A stretch of 64,000 nt of DNA from positions 1 to 64,000 of the forward strand of contig NZ_VCKY01000018.1 in NCBI RefSeq assembly GCF_005889735.1. The letters are read 5' to 3'. A model generated the notes under the pieces. The model made no database searches. It had not been told where the DNA came from and saw only the letters and a program-made list of their open reading frames with translations. This document shows, one piece after another, positions 28,944 to 38,181 of the stretch. Origin of the DNA: Nonomuraea turkmeniaca. GTDB taxonomy: Bacteria > Actinomycetota > Actinomycetes > Streptosporangiales > Streptosporangiaceae. The position numbers and the translations under genes are program-made. Each line of letters opens with the position of its first letter. Within the stretch, counting starts at the first letter, position 1.

Positions 28944-30128
28944 TCAGGTGGTGCGGTGGGTGGAGAGCGTGGCGTGGTGGTCGGCGCCGGCCGGACCGTG
29001 CGGGTCCGTGTGGACGGTGGCCGCGCGCAGGCGGGGTAGCTCATGGATCAGCCGGTGCTCGGCCTCCACCGCCACCGCGTGGGCGTCCACGACGGACATG
29101 TCGTGATCGACGAGAATCTCCACCTCGGCGTGGAGCGCGTGCCCGATCCAGCGCAGCCGTACGGACCCGACCTGCTGGACGCCCTCCACCCCGGCGATGA
29201 TGTGTTCGGCGGCGTCCACGAGCGCGGGATCCACGGCGTCCATGAGCCGGTGGTAGATCTCGCGGGCGGCGTCGCGCAGGACGAAGCAGATGGCGGCGGT
29301 GATCAGCAGGCCGACGATCGGGTCGGCGATCGGGAAGCCGAGCCCGGCGCCGCCCGCGCCCAGGAGGACGGCCAATGAGGTGAACCCGTCGGTCCTGGCG
29401 TGCAGGCCGTCGGCGACGAGTGCGGCCGAGCCGATCTCCCGCCCCACTTTGATGCGGTACCTGGCCACCCATTCGTTGCCGAGGAAGCCCACCACCCCCG
29501 CGGCCGCGACCCACCAGACCGCCTGGATGTCCTGAGGATCCATGAGCCGCTTGATCGCCTCGTACCCGGCCAATCCCGCGGAGACGGCGATGAGCAGGAC
29601 GATGACGATGCCCGCGAGGTCCTCCGCCCGGCCGTACCCGTAGGTGAAGCGGCGGGTGGCGGCGCGGCGGCCGACGGAGAACGCGATGGCCAGCGGTACG
29701 GCGGTGAGCGCGTCGGCGAAGTTGTGCAGGGTGTCGCCGAGCAGCGCGACCGAGCCGGACACCACGACGATCACGGCTTGCACGGCGGCGGTGGCCATCA
29801 GGACGGCGAACGAGATGGCCAGCACGCGCATGCCCCGGCTGCTGGATTCGAGAGCGGCGTCGGTCTTGTCGGCGCTGTCGTGGCTGTGCGGCGCGACGGC
29901 ATGCGCCACCCGTCCCAGCGCCGCCTTCACCCCACGCCGCCGTCCCGGCGCCTCCGCCCCGCCTTCGTGCCCGTGCCCATGCCCATGCCCGTGCCCGTGC
30001 CCGTGCCCGTGCCCGTGCCCGTGCCCGTGCCCATGCCCGTGCCCATGCCCATGAGCCTGCCCATGAGCCTGCCCGTCCGCATGGGCGTCCTGAGGGGTCG
30101 AGCCGGAATCCCGCTGCTGGTCAGACAT
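28944..30128 (-). CDS. Cation diffusion facilitator (metal exporter) with His-rich N-terminus
   Basis: CDF-family proton-coupled exporter of Zn, Co, Cd or Ni, 394 residues. The N-terminal tail (~residues 20-55) is a run of alternating His-Gly, a likely metal buffer. Six helices follow, with metal-site signatures HNFADALTAVP (HxxxD) and HARTDGFTSLAV, and a cytoplasmic C-terminal domain (RWIGHALHAEVEILVDHDMS). HxxxD plus HxxxD in helices 2 and 5 is the Zn-CDF pattern. It is divergent from an ArsR-family sensor with only 50 bp between starts, so it is probably derepressed by metal. Confidence 0.94.
   Translation of the reverse strand: MSDQQRDSGSTPQDAHADGQAHGQAHGHGHGHGHGHGHGHGHGHGHGHGHGHGHEGGAEAPGRRRGVKAALGRVAHAVAPHSHDSADKTDAALESSSRGMRVLAISFAVLMATAAVQAVIVVVSGSVALLGDTLHNFADALTAVPLAIAFSVGRRAATRRFTYGYGRAEDLAGIVIVLLIAVSAGLAGYEAIKRLMDPQDIQAVWWVAAAGVVGFLGNEWVARYRIKVGREIGSAALVADGLHARTDGFTSLAVLLGAGGAGLGFPIADPIVGLLITAAICFVLRDAAREIYHRLMDAVDPALVDAAEHIIAGVEGVQQVGSVRLRWIGHALHAEVEILVDHDMSVVDAHAVAVEAEHRLIHELPRLRAATVHTDPHGPAGADHHATLSTHRTT
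29967..30050. repeat. Hexanucleotide repeat encoding the His-Gly run
   Basis: Fourteen consecutive hexamers of GTGCCC or ATGCCC type (plus-strand reading) encode alternating His and Gly on the minus strand. Such short arrays are prone to slippage in 6-bp steps without frame loss. Confidence 0.95.
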
Positions 30129-30178
30129 GGCATCGCCTCACTTGCGCTCTTCATCCCTGTTGACCAGGATATGTAGTC

Positions 30179-30541
30179 ATGTACGCACGCGACAACGCCT
30201 CAGGTGCCAACCACTCGCAGGAGCAACTGCACCCCACGCAGAAACAGGTGACCGCGGCCGTTGACGCCTTCCGCATGCTCAGCGATGCGACACGCCTCAG
30301 ACTGATGTGGTTGCTGTCGTCCGCCGAGTGGGACGTGAACTCACTTGCCGAGTCCATCGGCGTGCCCCGGCCGTCGGTGTCGCAGCACCTGGCCAAGCTC
30401 CGTCTCGCCGGCCTGGTGACCACCCGGCGGGACGGCCGCCGGGTGCTCTACCGGGCCCGTGACTCACACGTACGGGCCGTCATCGCGGAGGCCCTGTTCC
30501 ACGCCGACCACGAGGTGTCGGGCATCCCTCGCCACGACTAG
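30179..30541 (+). CDS. ArsR/SmtB-family metal-sensing repressor
   Basis: Winged-helix repressor of 120 residues that releases DNA on binding metal. The HTH is at about residues 55-80 (VNSLAESIGVPRPSVSQHLA). The C-terminal helix shows D-S-H, then His 11 residues on, then His 3 further (DSHVRAVIAEALFHADH). This D-x-H-N10-H-x-x-H spacing is the alpha-5 site of CzrA/NmtR-type Zn or Ni/Co sensors. No alpha-3 CxC motif is present, which argues against As or Cd sensing. Divergent CDF exporter gene is the obvious target. Confidence 0.92.
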   Translation: MYARDNASGANHSQEQLHPTQKQVTAAVDAFRMLSDATRLRLMWLLSSAEWDVNSLAESIGVPRPSVSQHLAKLRLAGLVTTRRDGRRVLYRARDSHVRAVIAEALFHADHEVSGIPRHD

Positions 30542-31146
30542 ACCGGCGCGCGGGCGGCAAGCCTGGCGACGACGTCCACGATGCGGGCGGCACGTTCCAA
30601 TTCGGCGCGGTGGAACACCGGGCCCTCGGCGCGGGCCACGATCACGTGCATGCCCAGCGCCACCACCGGCAGCAACATCAGCCGCAGTTCGCGGGCGTCG
30701 AGTGAGATGGCCCGCGGCGGCGGCTCCGGCAGGTCGAACGTGTCGGGAGCGGCCAGCGATGCATGCCTTATGGCACCGTCGGCCACCGCCAGCGACCATT
30801 CCGCCCCGCACAACCCCGGCAGCGCGTCCACCAGCGTGGCGAAGCCCCGTCCCGGCTCGGCCACGACGTGCATGAGCAGGTCGTAGTCCAACGCCGAACC
30901 CGGCACCTCCTTGGTCGCCCAGACCCCCTCAACCCGTACGCCGGGCACGACGGACAGCCGCTCGCGCGCCTCCGACGCGGTCACCGGGCCGGGCCACGAG
31001 ACGGTGAAGTCGTCCACGGCCCGTCCAGCCTCCCGTTCGAGAACGGTGACCTGCAGGATGTCGGCTCCGAGTGTGCCCAGCGCCTTGGCCACCTGCCCCA
31101 GTCCACCTGGCCGATCCGGCAGCGACACCCTCAGTCGCAGCAGCAT
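30538..31146 (-). CDS. ACT-domain amino-acid-binding protein
   Basis: Protein of 202 residues with an N-terminal ACT domain (LRLRVSLPDRPGGLGQVAKA, GADILQVTVLE), a ligand-binding fold that usually senses amino acids. The C-terminal half (SLDARELRLMLLPVVALGMH, VFHRAELERAARIVDVVARL) has no domain I can name. ATG 31146 follows a G-rich ribosome binding site; the longer reading adds 9 residues. The stop is shared within CTAG with the convergent ArsR gene. Function is probably regulatory. Confidence 0.78.
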   Translation of the reverse strand: MLLRLRVSLPDRPGGLGQVAKALGTLGADILQVTVLEREAGRAVDDFTVSWPGPVTASEARERLSVVPGVRVEGVWATKEVPGSALDYDLLMHVVAEPGRGFATLVDALPGLCGAEWSLAVADGAIRHASLAAPDTFDLPEPPPRAISLDARELRLMLLPVVALGMHVIVARAEGPVFHRAELERAARIVDVVARLAARAPV

Positions 31147-31269
31147 TGCCGCCCCCTTTCCAGAGGCTCTCACAGTGCCGTGGAAAGATTTCGAGCACGT
31201 TCCACGGATATGTCGCGCATGCTGCGGTTATATCCCAGGATGAAGGCCTAAGTCCGGATTGTCGAGAAC

Positions 31270-31287
31270 GCTCTACCAACTGTGAGC
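31270..31287 (-). other. tRNA D-arm-like fragment
   Basis: The minus strand reads GCTCACAGTTGGTAGAGC, an almost perfect tRNA D arm: stem GCTC/GAGC, A14, GG in the loop and A21. TG at positions 8-9 precedes it. The following anticodon stem does not pair and no T arm follows. It looks like a decayed 5' tRNA piece, or chance similarity. The rest of the 200-bp gap 31147-31346 shows nothing clear. Confidence 0.4.
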
Positions 31288-31346
31288 CACGGCTTTTCCC
31301 AGGTCGCGGTAGGATCGCCCGGCCCGGGCGGGCGACCATACCAGGC

Positions 31347-33854
31347 TCAGGCGAACACGTCCTGCTGGTAGCGGCCGTCCGTCTCCAGGCTGGCCAGCCA
31401 CGCGGCGCCGTCCTCACCCGTCCGTTCCCGGTAGAGGTCCAGCAGCGCCCGCCGCACGGCGGGCGCCATCCGCAGGCCGTCGCCGCAGACGTACACGTGA
31501 GCGCCCTGCTCCAGCAGCTGCCACACCTCATCGGCGTGCGCCGCCACGGCGTCCTGCACGAACCGGTACGGATGCCCGGGCACGGCCGAGTACGCGGCGT
31601 GCACCCGCACCTCGTCCCGCTCCGCCCAGGCCGCGAGCTCGTCCGCGTACAGCAGGTCGTGCTCGGGGTGACGGCACCCGGCGAACACCTCGGCCCGCCC
31701 GCCGGCGCCCGCCAGCGCGCGTTCCTCGAGGAAGCCGCGCAGCGGCGCGAACCCGGTGCCGGGGCCGACGAGGATCACGGGCGTGGCCGGGTCGTCAGGG
31801 AGCCGGAACGGCGGCGCGGGCACGCGGACGTAGCCGTAGAAGACCTCGCCTTCCTTCAGCCCGGCGAGGTAGGCCGAGCACATGCCCTGGTAGGTGCCGG
31901 CGCCGGACCAGGCGGGGCCCTCCACGAGCCCGACCGTGAGCCGTACCAGCGACGGGTCGGCCAGCGGCGACGACGAAACGGAGTAGTAGCGCGGCTTGAT
32001 CGGCCCGGCCATCTCCAGGAACACCGGCAGCGGCAGCTCGATCGCGGGGAACCGCTCCAGCAGCGCCAGCGGGGAGACCCGCTTGGCGAGGATCTCGTCG
32101 ACGTAGCCGGCGGTCAGCGCGGTCAGCTGGCCGCGCGTCCACGGGCAGGCGGTGTGCGCGGCCAGCGCCTCCAGGTCGGCCCTGGTCGCCACCTCCTGCA
32201 CCTCGGCGAACTCGGTCAGCAGCAACCCGGCCGTCACGGGCGTTTCCACCGGCAGGTGGGTGGCTCCGGCGGCGCGCAGCCGCACGACCTGGTCCCTCGG
32301 GACGCGCAGGCAGCGCAGCGCCCATTCGACCAGCTCGGGGTCGTTCTTGGCGAAGACGGCCACATGGTCGCCGGCCGCGTACGTGACGCCCTCGGGCAGT
32401 CTGGCCACGATGGAGCGCACGCCGGGGCGCGGCCCTTCGACCGAGAAGTCCCAGAGGCCGGTGGGGTCGCCGGTCAGCTCCTCGTTGGAGACGACGGTCA
32501 GCGGGAAGGCCCGCTCGGAGACGACGGCCGGCCGGACCTCGGCCTCGCTGAGCACCTCCATCTCGTAACGCGGCCCCGCGGACTCGGCGCCCAGATCCGA
32601 GTGGGCGCTGTACTCCTCGGCCAGCGCCGCCCACAGCCGGGCCGTCCACGCCGACACGTCACCGTCGAAGTCGCCGTCGGCGTCGGCCTCGCCCCGCTCG
32701 ATCAGCGGCACCGCTCCCGCGGCCGTCAGCTTCTCGTAAGCACGCCTTGGGAACGCCTGGTACGTGGGCCACTGCGTGTTCCCGCAGCCCAGCACGGCGA
32801 GGCGGACCCCGGACAGGTCGGGCAGCGCCTCGAGGGCGTCGAAGCGCTGGGCGTTGTCGGGCGCCTTGCCGTTGTAGGAGGAGGCGACCACGACCAGCGG
32901 GCCCTCGCTCGGCGGGGCCAGCTCGTCGAGCGAGGTCAGCGTGGTGGCGAACCCGGCCCGCCCGGCCCGCTCGGCCAGCCGCTCGGCGATGTCGGCGCTG
33001 GTGCCGAGGTTGGAGCCGTACGCGATGGTGAGCGGCACGCCGGTGACGGCGATCTCCTGCTGCTCGGCGATCTCGGCGGCCTCGGCGACGGCGGCCGTCC
33101 GCTCGTGGGCGCGGCGCTCGCGCACCCGGAGCGTGAACCCGTCCGGCTTGATCGTGAGCGTCTGCTTGATCTTCATGCGGTACACGTCCGGGTCGGACAG
33201 CGCGAAGCGGCGCAGGATCATCGCCAGCGCCAGCCTGGCCTCGGTGAGCGCGAACTGACGGCCGATGCAGGCCCGCTCGCCGTTGCCGAACGGCTTGTAC
33301 GCGCCCGGGTGGTGGTCCTGCCTGTTCTCCGGCAGCCAGCGGTCGATGTCGAACTCTTCGGGCCGCTCCCACGCCTTGGGGTTGCGGTGCAGCACCGGCA
33401 GCAGCACGACGACCCCCTGGTCCTTGGGGATGGGGTAGCCGCCGATCGTGGTGTCCTCGATCGCGCTCACGCTGAACGCCGGGATCGGCGACCAGACCCG
33501 CAGCGTCTCCTCCAGGATGCGCGGGATGACGTCGAGCTTCATCACGGTCTCGTAGGCAGGCGGCTCGTCGCCCGGCAGCAGCCTGTCCACCTCCTCGTAG
33601 GCGCGGGCCAGCGTGTGGGGCTCGCGCAGCAGGTTGTACAGGGCGAAGGAGAGCAGGCCGCTGGTGGTCTCGTGGCCGGCGATGAGGAAGGTCAGGACCT
33701 GGTTGCGGATGTTCTCGTCGGACAGCCGCGCGCCGCTCTGCGGGTCGGCCGCCTCCAGCATCAGGCCCAGCAGGTCCTTGGAGCTGGTGACGCTGTCGGC
33801 GCGGCGCTGCTTGATCACGTCGTCGACGAGCGCCTGCATGGTGGCGATGTCCTT
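31347..33854 (-). pseudogene. 5'-truncated CYP102 (self-sufficient P450 fused to diflavin reductase)
   Basis: Homologue of P450 BM3 (CYP102A1), normally ~1,050 residues; only ~835 remain. Present are the I-helix LIAGHETTSG, ExxR in EETLRVW, heme loop FGNGERACIG, FMN domain (YGSNLGTSADIAERLA), and FAD/NADPH domain (PRYYSVSSSP, VGPGTGFAPLRGF, YVCGDG). The first ~215 heme-domain residues are missing. BM3-like coding (KDIATM) continues upstream of the only possible ATG (33839), then ends; an in-frame stop lies further up with no other usual start codon between. This marks a 5' deletion. The reductase half could still fold if translated. Confidence 0.85.
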
Positions 33855-33915
33855 TCCGCCGGAGCGGGTGCACGGCGAGGAGTGTGAGCCGGCCCGACCC
33901 TGACCTGGCGGAGCC

Positions 33916-34215
33916 TCAGGCCGACGCCTGCCATACGGCCTCGAAGGCGGACTCGGGGATCTCGGTCAGCTCCCAGATCTCCAGCGGCTGGTCCGTGAGG
34001 AACCCCCGCTCGTCCTGCAGATGCCGCCACCAGTAGCGGCGGGCGACACGGTCGGCGCCGACCTCGACCTGCCGGACAGCCCAGTGCTCGCCGTCGCCCT
34101 CGACGCTCTCGAACAGCCAGGCGCGGCCGTCCTCGTCGGCCATGTGCCAGTAGTGGCGGGGAGCGTCGGACTCGGCGAGTTGCCTGACGAGCGGTTGCCG
34201 GAGATCTGGTAGCAC
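33916..34215 (-). CDS. Small conserved hypothetical protein
   Basis: Acidic, Trp-rich protein of about 99 residues (HYWHMADEDGRAWLFESVEG, RRYWWRHLQDERGF). No signal peptide, membrane helix or domain I recognise. GTG 34215 is one of several possible starts; TTG 34245, GTG 34239 and GTG 34224 are also in frame and no ribosome binding site decides. It follows the beta-helix gene by a short gap on the same strand and ends 61 bp before the truncated CYP102. Function unknown. Confidence 0.6.
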   Translation of the reverse strand: MLPDLRQPLVRQLAESDAPRHYWHMADEDGRAWLFESVEGDGEHWAVRQVEVGADRVARRYWWRHLQDERGFLTDQPLEIWELTEIPESAFEAVWQASA

Positions 34216-34251
34216 GGGCCCCACTCTAGACACCGCCACCGTCAAAAGGCG

Positions 34252-35502
34252 TCAGCGCTGGTATGCCCCCGCGTCCGGCGCCCCGGCCACGGCCTTGCCC
34301 GCCGCGTCCTTGGCGAAGGTCTTGCCCCCGTACCACGTGGCGGTGAGCGCGAGGCCGCGGTCGAGCGCCGGGGAGCCGGGCCGCAGGCGCAGGTCGGTAC
34401 GGGAGACGAACTGCGGGTTCGCCACGACCGACTTGGGCCCGAGCTTGAACTTGGCCGTGCGGCCCTGGTACACGCTGCCGGCCTCGTCCGCGCCCTGGCC
34501 GTCCTCCCAGCCGGCCTCGCCGCCGACGACGATGACGTTGTTGCGGAGCTTGAGCACCGACGGGGAGCAGCCGTCGTGGCAGGACCAGCCGACGGTGTCC
34601 TTGGCCGGCAGGCGGACCGAGTTGTGCACGGCCACGGTGCCCTTGACCGGGCCGACGATGTGGCCGGCGCCGCGGGTGATGAGGAAGGAGCCGCGGCTGC
34701 GCGAGGAGGTCACGACGTTGAAGGCGAAGACGTTGCCGGTGGCGGTCTTGCCCTTCTGGGCGCCCAGCTCGGTGAAGGTCTCGTTGTTCCTCGAGATGTT
34801 GCGGGTGACGCGGTTGCGGTCGCCGTTGAAGATCTCGACGGCGGCCCCGTCGGTGCCGTAGTCCTGGCTCTTGGCGAAGCTGCCGGTGATGGTGTTGCCG
34901 GTGACCACGTTGTCGTCGCCGTTGAGCAGCACGCCGAAGGCGCCGGAGTCGTTGTCGCCGCCGTCGTCGTTGACGCTCATCCGGTTGTTGTCGGTCAGCA
35001 CGCTGTCGCGGATGGTGTTGCGCGAGCCTGACGCGGTGACGAACACGCCGGCGATGTTGCGGTCGGCCTGCACGCCGGCCAGCACGTTGTTGTCTCCGTC
35101 GATCTGGAAGCCGGCCCAGCGGCAGCCAGAGGCCCGCAGCCCGCCGACCCTCCAGTGATCGCCTGAGATCACCACGCAGTCGACCTCGTCGCCGCTGATC
35201 TTGGCGAGCGGGCCCTTGCCGTACGCCTTGATGGAGATCGGCCGGGCCGCGGTGCCCTTGGCCGCCAGGGTGAGGGTGCCGCTGAAGGCGCTGCCGCGCT
35301 TGACGGCGACGGTGTCGCCGGGCTTGAGATCGGCCGCGTTGATCATGTCCAGCGACTTCCACGGGGCGGTCGCGCTGGTCCCTGCGGCCGCGTCGTCACC
35401 CGCCCTGGAGTCCACGTAGTACGTCGTGCCTGCCTGGGCCGACGCCGCGACCGGGAAGGCAGGCAAGAGCGAGGCCATGACGGCGACGGACAGCACCCTC
35501 AT
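34252..35502 (-). CDS. Secreted right-handed parallel beta-helix protein (pectate-lyase-like fold)
   Basis: A Sec signal peptide (MRVLSVAVMASLLPAFPVAA, ending near ASAQA) is followed by a 390-residue domain rich in short Asn/Asp-Gly turns (NNVLAG, DRNIAGV, GDDNVVTGNTITGS, NRVTRNIS), the pattern of a parallel beta-helix. The opening TYYVDSRAGDD and the closing SPALDRG-GAYQR are typical of secreted polysaccharide lyase-like proteins of actinobacteria. No catalytic residues can be assigned. It lies downstream of the maltodextrin genes on the same strand but need not act on starch. Confidence 0.82.
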   Translation of the reverse strand: MRVLSVAVMASLLPAFPVAASAQAGTTYYVDSRAGDDAAAGTSATAPWKSLDMINAADLKPGDTVAVKRGSAFSGTLTLAAKGTAARPISIKAYGKGPLAKISGDEVDCVVISGDHWRVGGLRASGCRWAGFQIDGDNNVLAGVQADRNIAGVFVTASGSRNTIRDSVLTDNNRMSVNDDGGDNDSGAFGVLLNGDDNVVTGNTITGSFAKSQDYGTDGAAVEIFNGDRNRVTRNISRNNETFTELGAQKGKTATGNVFAFNVVTSSRSRGSFLITRGAGHIVGPVKGTVAVHNSVRLPAKDTVGWSCHDGCSPSVLKLRNNVIVVGGEAGWEDGQGADEAGSVYQGRTAKFKLGPKSVVANPQFVSRTDLRLRPGSPALDRGLALTATWYGGKTFAKDAAGKAVAGAPDAGAYQR

Positions 35503-35563
35503 ACGAGCACACCACTATCTAGTTGAAACGACGAATAAAACGGGGAAAGCCACCGTAGCGTGA

Positions 35564-37336
35564 TCAATGTGTGAGACGCCAGACACGCAGCGAAGGTCCG
35601 TCGCCGGGGATGACGTCGCCGTCCTCCGCGTTGTGCACGCCCTCCGCCCGCATCCCGATGGCCAGTGGTTCGCCGGGCGCGCGGCGCGCGCTGACCAGCA
35701 GCGTCTCCTGGTAGGTTTCGCGCGCGAACACCAGGCAGTCGGCGTCGGCGTGCAGCCATCGCAGCCCGCCGTGGCGCAGCGCGGGCTCGGCGCGGCGCAG
35801 CCCGAGCAGCCGGCGGTACCCGGCGAGGGTCGCCAGGTCCTGGTCGGCGGGCCGGTTCCAGGGCATCGGGGTGCGCGAGTGCTCGCCGTTCACGCCGGTC
35901 AGGCCGAACTCGCTGCCGGCGAACACCATCGGCGTGCCGGGCAGCGTGGCCTGCAGGCCGAGCGCGAGCAGGTGCCGCTCGCGCGAGCCGGTGACGGTCC
36001 TGATGCGCGGCGAGTCGTGCGAGTCGAGCAGCTGCCACGAGTGCCGGTACGACCGCCACGACATGTGGGAGGCGAACGACCGGAACGTGGCCAGCGTGGC
36101 CGGCCCGTCCCGCCTGGGCACGCCGCCCGGCACCCCGAGGAAGTGCTCCAGGTCCAGCTCGGGGCCGCGCAGCCAGGTCCAGACGGGGCGGGTGAAGCCG
36201 CCGTAGTTCATGGTGCCGTGCCAGCCGTCGCGGTCCAGGTCGGGTGTGGCGTCGTGGTTGTGCTCGGCGATGAACGCGGCCTGCGGGCCGAGCGCGCGCC
36301 GCAACAGGGCCGCGACCTCGTGGTTGTGGTCGGCGGCGCCGAGCCTGCCGGTCATGTTGGCCACGTCCACGCGCCAGCCGTCCAGCCGCCCGAGCCATTT
36401 CGTCAGCACGCCCCGCATGGCGGCGCGCACGCGCTCGCTGGCCCAGTTGAGCTTGGGCAGCGACTTGACCCCCCACCAGCTCTCGTAGTCGCCGGTTTCG
36501 GGGTCGAAGTAGAACATCTCGCGCTCGGGCGCGTTCACGTCGGACACCGCGGCGGTGAACCATTCGTGTGCGTCGCCGCAGTGGTTGGTGGTGATGTCGC
36601 CGAGCAGCCGCATCCCGCGCGCGTGCACCGCGTCGGACAGGCGGCGCAGGGCCGCGTCGCCGCCCAGCAGCGGGTCGATGGTGTCGAAGCTGGAGGCGTC
36701 GTAGCGGTGGTTGGAGCGGGCAGGCCAGATCGGCGTCAGGTAGACGGTGTCGGCGCTGAGACTCTGGATGTGGTCGAGCCGCTGGACGACGCCGTCGAGG
36801 TCGCCGCCGTAGAGCTGCTCGGCGGTGCCGGGGCCACTGGGGATGACCGGGTCGCGGTCCCAGTCGCGCGGCTGCGCCCAGTCGGGCAGCTTGCCCATGG
36901 GGCGGGAGCGGTCGAAGCGGTCGGGGAAGATCTGGTAGACGATCGCGTCCGCCATCCACGTCGGCGGCGGCTGGTGGCACACCAGGCGGAAGTCGCTCGC
37001 GTCGGCCAGGTCGTGCGTGACGAGCCCGGCCGCGGTCAGCCAAGCCTGGCCCCTCCCGGTGCTCAGCAGGAACCGGTACGGCGTGACGGGGTTGACGGCG
37101 GCGATCTCGGCCCGCCACCAGACGTCGGTCCCGCCGAATCCCCCGATGTCGCGCGACGTTCGTGCCGCCTCGGCGTACCGCGGCTCGCCGTCGTGCACCG
37201 TGCGCACGTGCACGCCGGTGACGCCGGCGGCGAGCGGCGCCCGCAGCCAGAGCGTCACCAGCGACCCGAGCTCGGGCGCCTGCTCCGAGACGTACAGGGC
37301 CGAGCCGTCGTGATGGGGCTCCCCGATGTAGCGCAA
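35564..37336 (-). CDS. GH13 cyclomaltodextrinase/neopullulanase-type amylase
   Basis: Cytoplasmic GH13 enzyme of 590 residues with an N-terminal beta domain (~1-125, LVTLWLRAPLAAGVTGVHVR) before the barrel, typical of maltogenic amylase-like proteins. Barrel motifs are DAIVYQIFPDRFDRS, DITTNHCG, GWRVDVANM (nucleophile Asp), FIAEHNHD (acid Glu) and LLDSHDSPRI. It has no signal peptide. TTG 37336 lies 5 bp after the malG stop, with AGGTG in the malG end, so it is the fourth gene of malEFG. It probably trims imported maltodextrins or cyclodextrins. Confidence 0.9.
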   Translation of the reverse strand: MRYIGEPHHDGSALYVSEQAPELGSLVTLWLRAPLAAGVTGVHVRTVHDGEPRYAEAARTSRDIGGFGGTDVWWRAEIAAVNPVTPYRFLLSTGRGQAWLTAAGLVTHDLADASDFRLVCHQPPPTWMADAIVYQIFPDRFDRSRPMGKLPDWAQPRDWDRDPVIPSGPGTAEQLYGGDLDGVVQRLDHIQSLSADTVYLTPIWPARSNHRYDASSFDTIDPLLGGDAALRRLSDAVHARGMRLLGDITTNHCGDAHEWFTAAVSDVNAPEREMFYFDPETGDYESWWGVKSLPKLNWASERVRAAMRGVLTKWLGRLDGWRVDVANMTGRLGAADHNHEVAALLRRALGPQAAFIAEHNHDATPDLDRDGWHGTMNYGGFTRPVWTWLRGPELDLEHFLGVPGGVPRRDGPATLATFRSFASHMSWRSYRHSWQLLDSHDSPRIRTVTGSRERHLLALGLQATLPGTPMVFAGSEFGLTGVNGEHSRTPMPWNRPADQDLATLAGYRRLLGLRRAEPALRHGGLRWLHADADCLVFARETYQETLLVSARRAPGEPLAIGMRAEGVHNAEDGDVIPGDGPSLRVWRLTH

Positions 37337-37341
37337 TGCAC

Positions 37342-38181
37342 CTATCCCTTGACTGCTCCGGCGGTCAGCCCGGAGACGATGTACTTCTGCAACCAGAGGA
37401 ACACACCCACCGTGGGAACGGCGGTCAGCAACGTGGCCGCGGCGAACATGCCGAAGTTCGCGTTGCGGCGGTCGCCGGCGATCATGCCGTACATGCCCAC
37501 GGCGAGGGTCTTGCTCTCGGGGTCGCGCAGGAACACGTTGGCCATGAGGAACTCACTCATGATGCCGATGAACGCCAGCATCGCGGTGACCGCGAGGATC
37601 GGCGTGACCAGCGGCATGATGACGCGCCAGAAGATCTGCGCGTGCGTGGCCCCGTCCACGGTGGCGGCCTCGTCGAGCTCCTTCGGCACGGTGTCGAGGA
37701 AGCCCTTCATGAGCCAGGTGTTCACGCCGAGCGCGCCGCCCAGGTAGAGCAGCATGAGCCCCCACACGGTGTTGAACCCGAACGCCGGGTACAACTCGGT
37801 CACCCTCGTGAAAATCATGAAGATCGTGACGATGGCCAGGAACTGCGGGAACATCTGGATGAGCAGCAGCGCCAGCAGCCCGACGCGACGGCCGGCGAAG
37901 CGCATGCGGCTGAAGGCGTACGCGGCGAACATCGACAGCAGCAGGCTCGCGAACGACGCCACCAGCGCGATGAACACCGAGTTGAAGAACCACCGCGCGA
38001 ACGGGTAGGTGTCGGAGCCGAACAGGCTGGCGAAGTTGGCCAGGCTGGCCCCGTTCGGCAGCAGGTCGGTCGAGGCCAGCGTGCCCAGCGGGTTGATCGC
38101 CGCGGAGACCACGAACAGGATCGGGAACACCGCGAACGCGCACACGGCGAGCACGAACACGTGCCTGAGGGCGATTTTCAC
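37342..38181 (-). CDS. malG: Maltodextrin ABC importer permease MalG
   Basis: Inner-membrane permease of 279 residues with six helices. The cytoplasmic EAA loop is ELDEAATVDGATHAQIFWRVIMPL-like near residue 190 and contacts the ATPase. GTG 38181 overlaps the malF stop as GTGA. It ends with the Gly-rich tail usual for MalG. Works with MalF and MalE; no ATPase gene is in this operon, so MsiK at 22696-23979 is the probable energiser. Confidence 0.93.
   Translation of the reverse strand: MKIALRHVFVLAVCAFAVFPILFVVSAAINPLGTLASTDLLPNGASLANFASLFGSDTYPFARWFFNSVFIALVASFASLLLSMFAAYAFSRMRFAGRRVGLLALLLIQMFPQFLAIVTIFMIFTRVTELYPAFGFNTVWGLMLLYLGGALGVNTWLMKGFLDTVPKELDEAATVDGATHAQIFWRVIMPLVTPILAVTAMLAFIGIMSEFLMANVFLRDPESKTLAVGMYGMIAGDRRNANFGMFAAATLLTAVPTVGVFLWLQKYIVSGLTAGAVKG

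Noticed and set aside
29967..30053. Possible CRISPR array
   Set aside because: The repeats are contiguous hexamers with no spacers and encode a His-Gly run in a CDF exporter.
31071..33887. 938-residue plus-strand frame
   Set aside because: It is the complement of the CYP102 remnant, His/Gly/Arg-rich without motifs; long only because of GC content.
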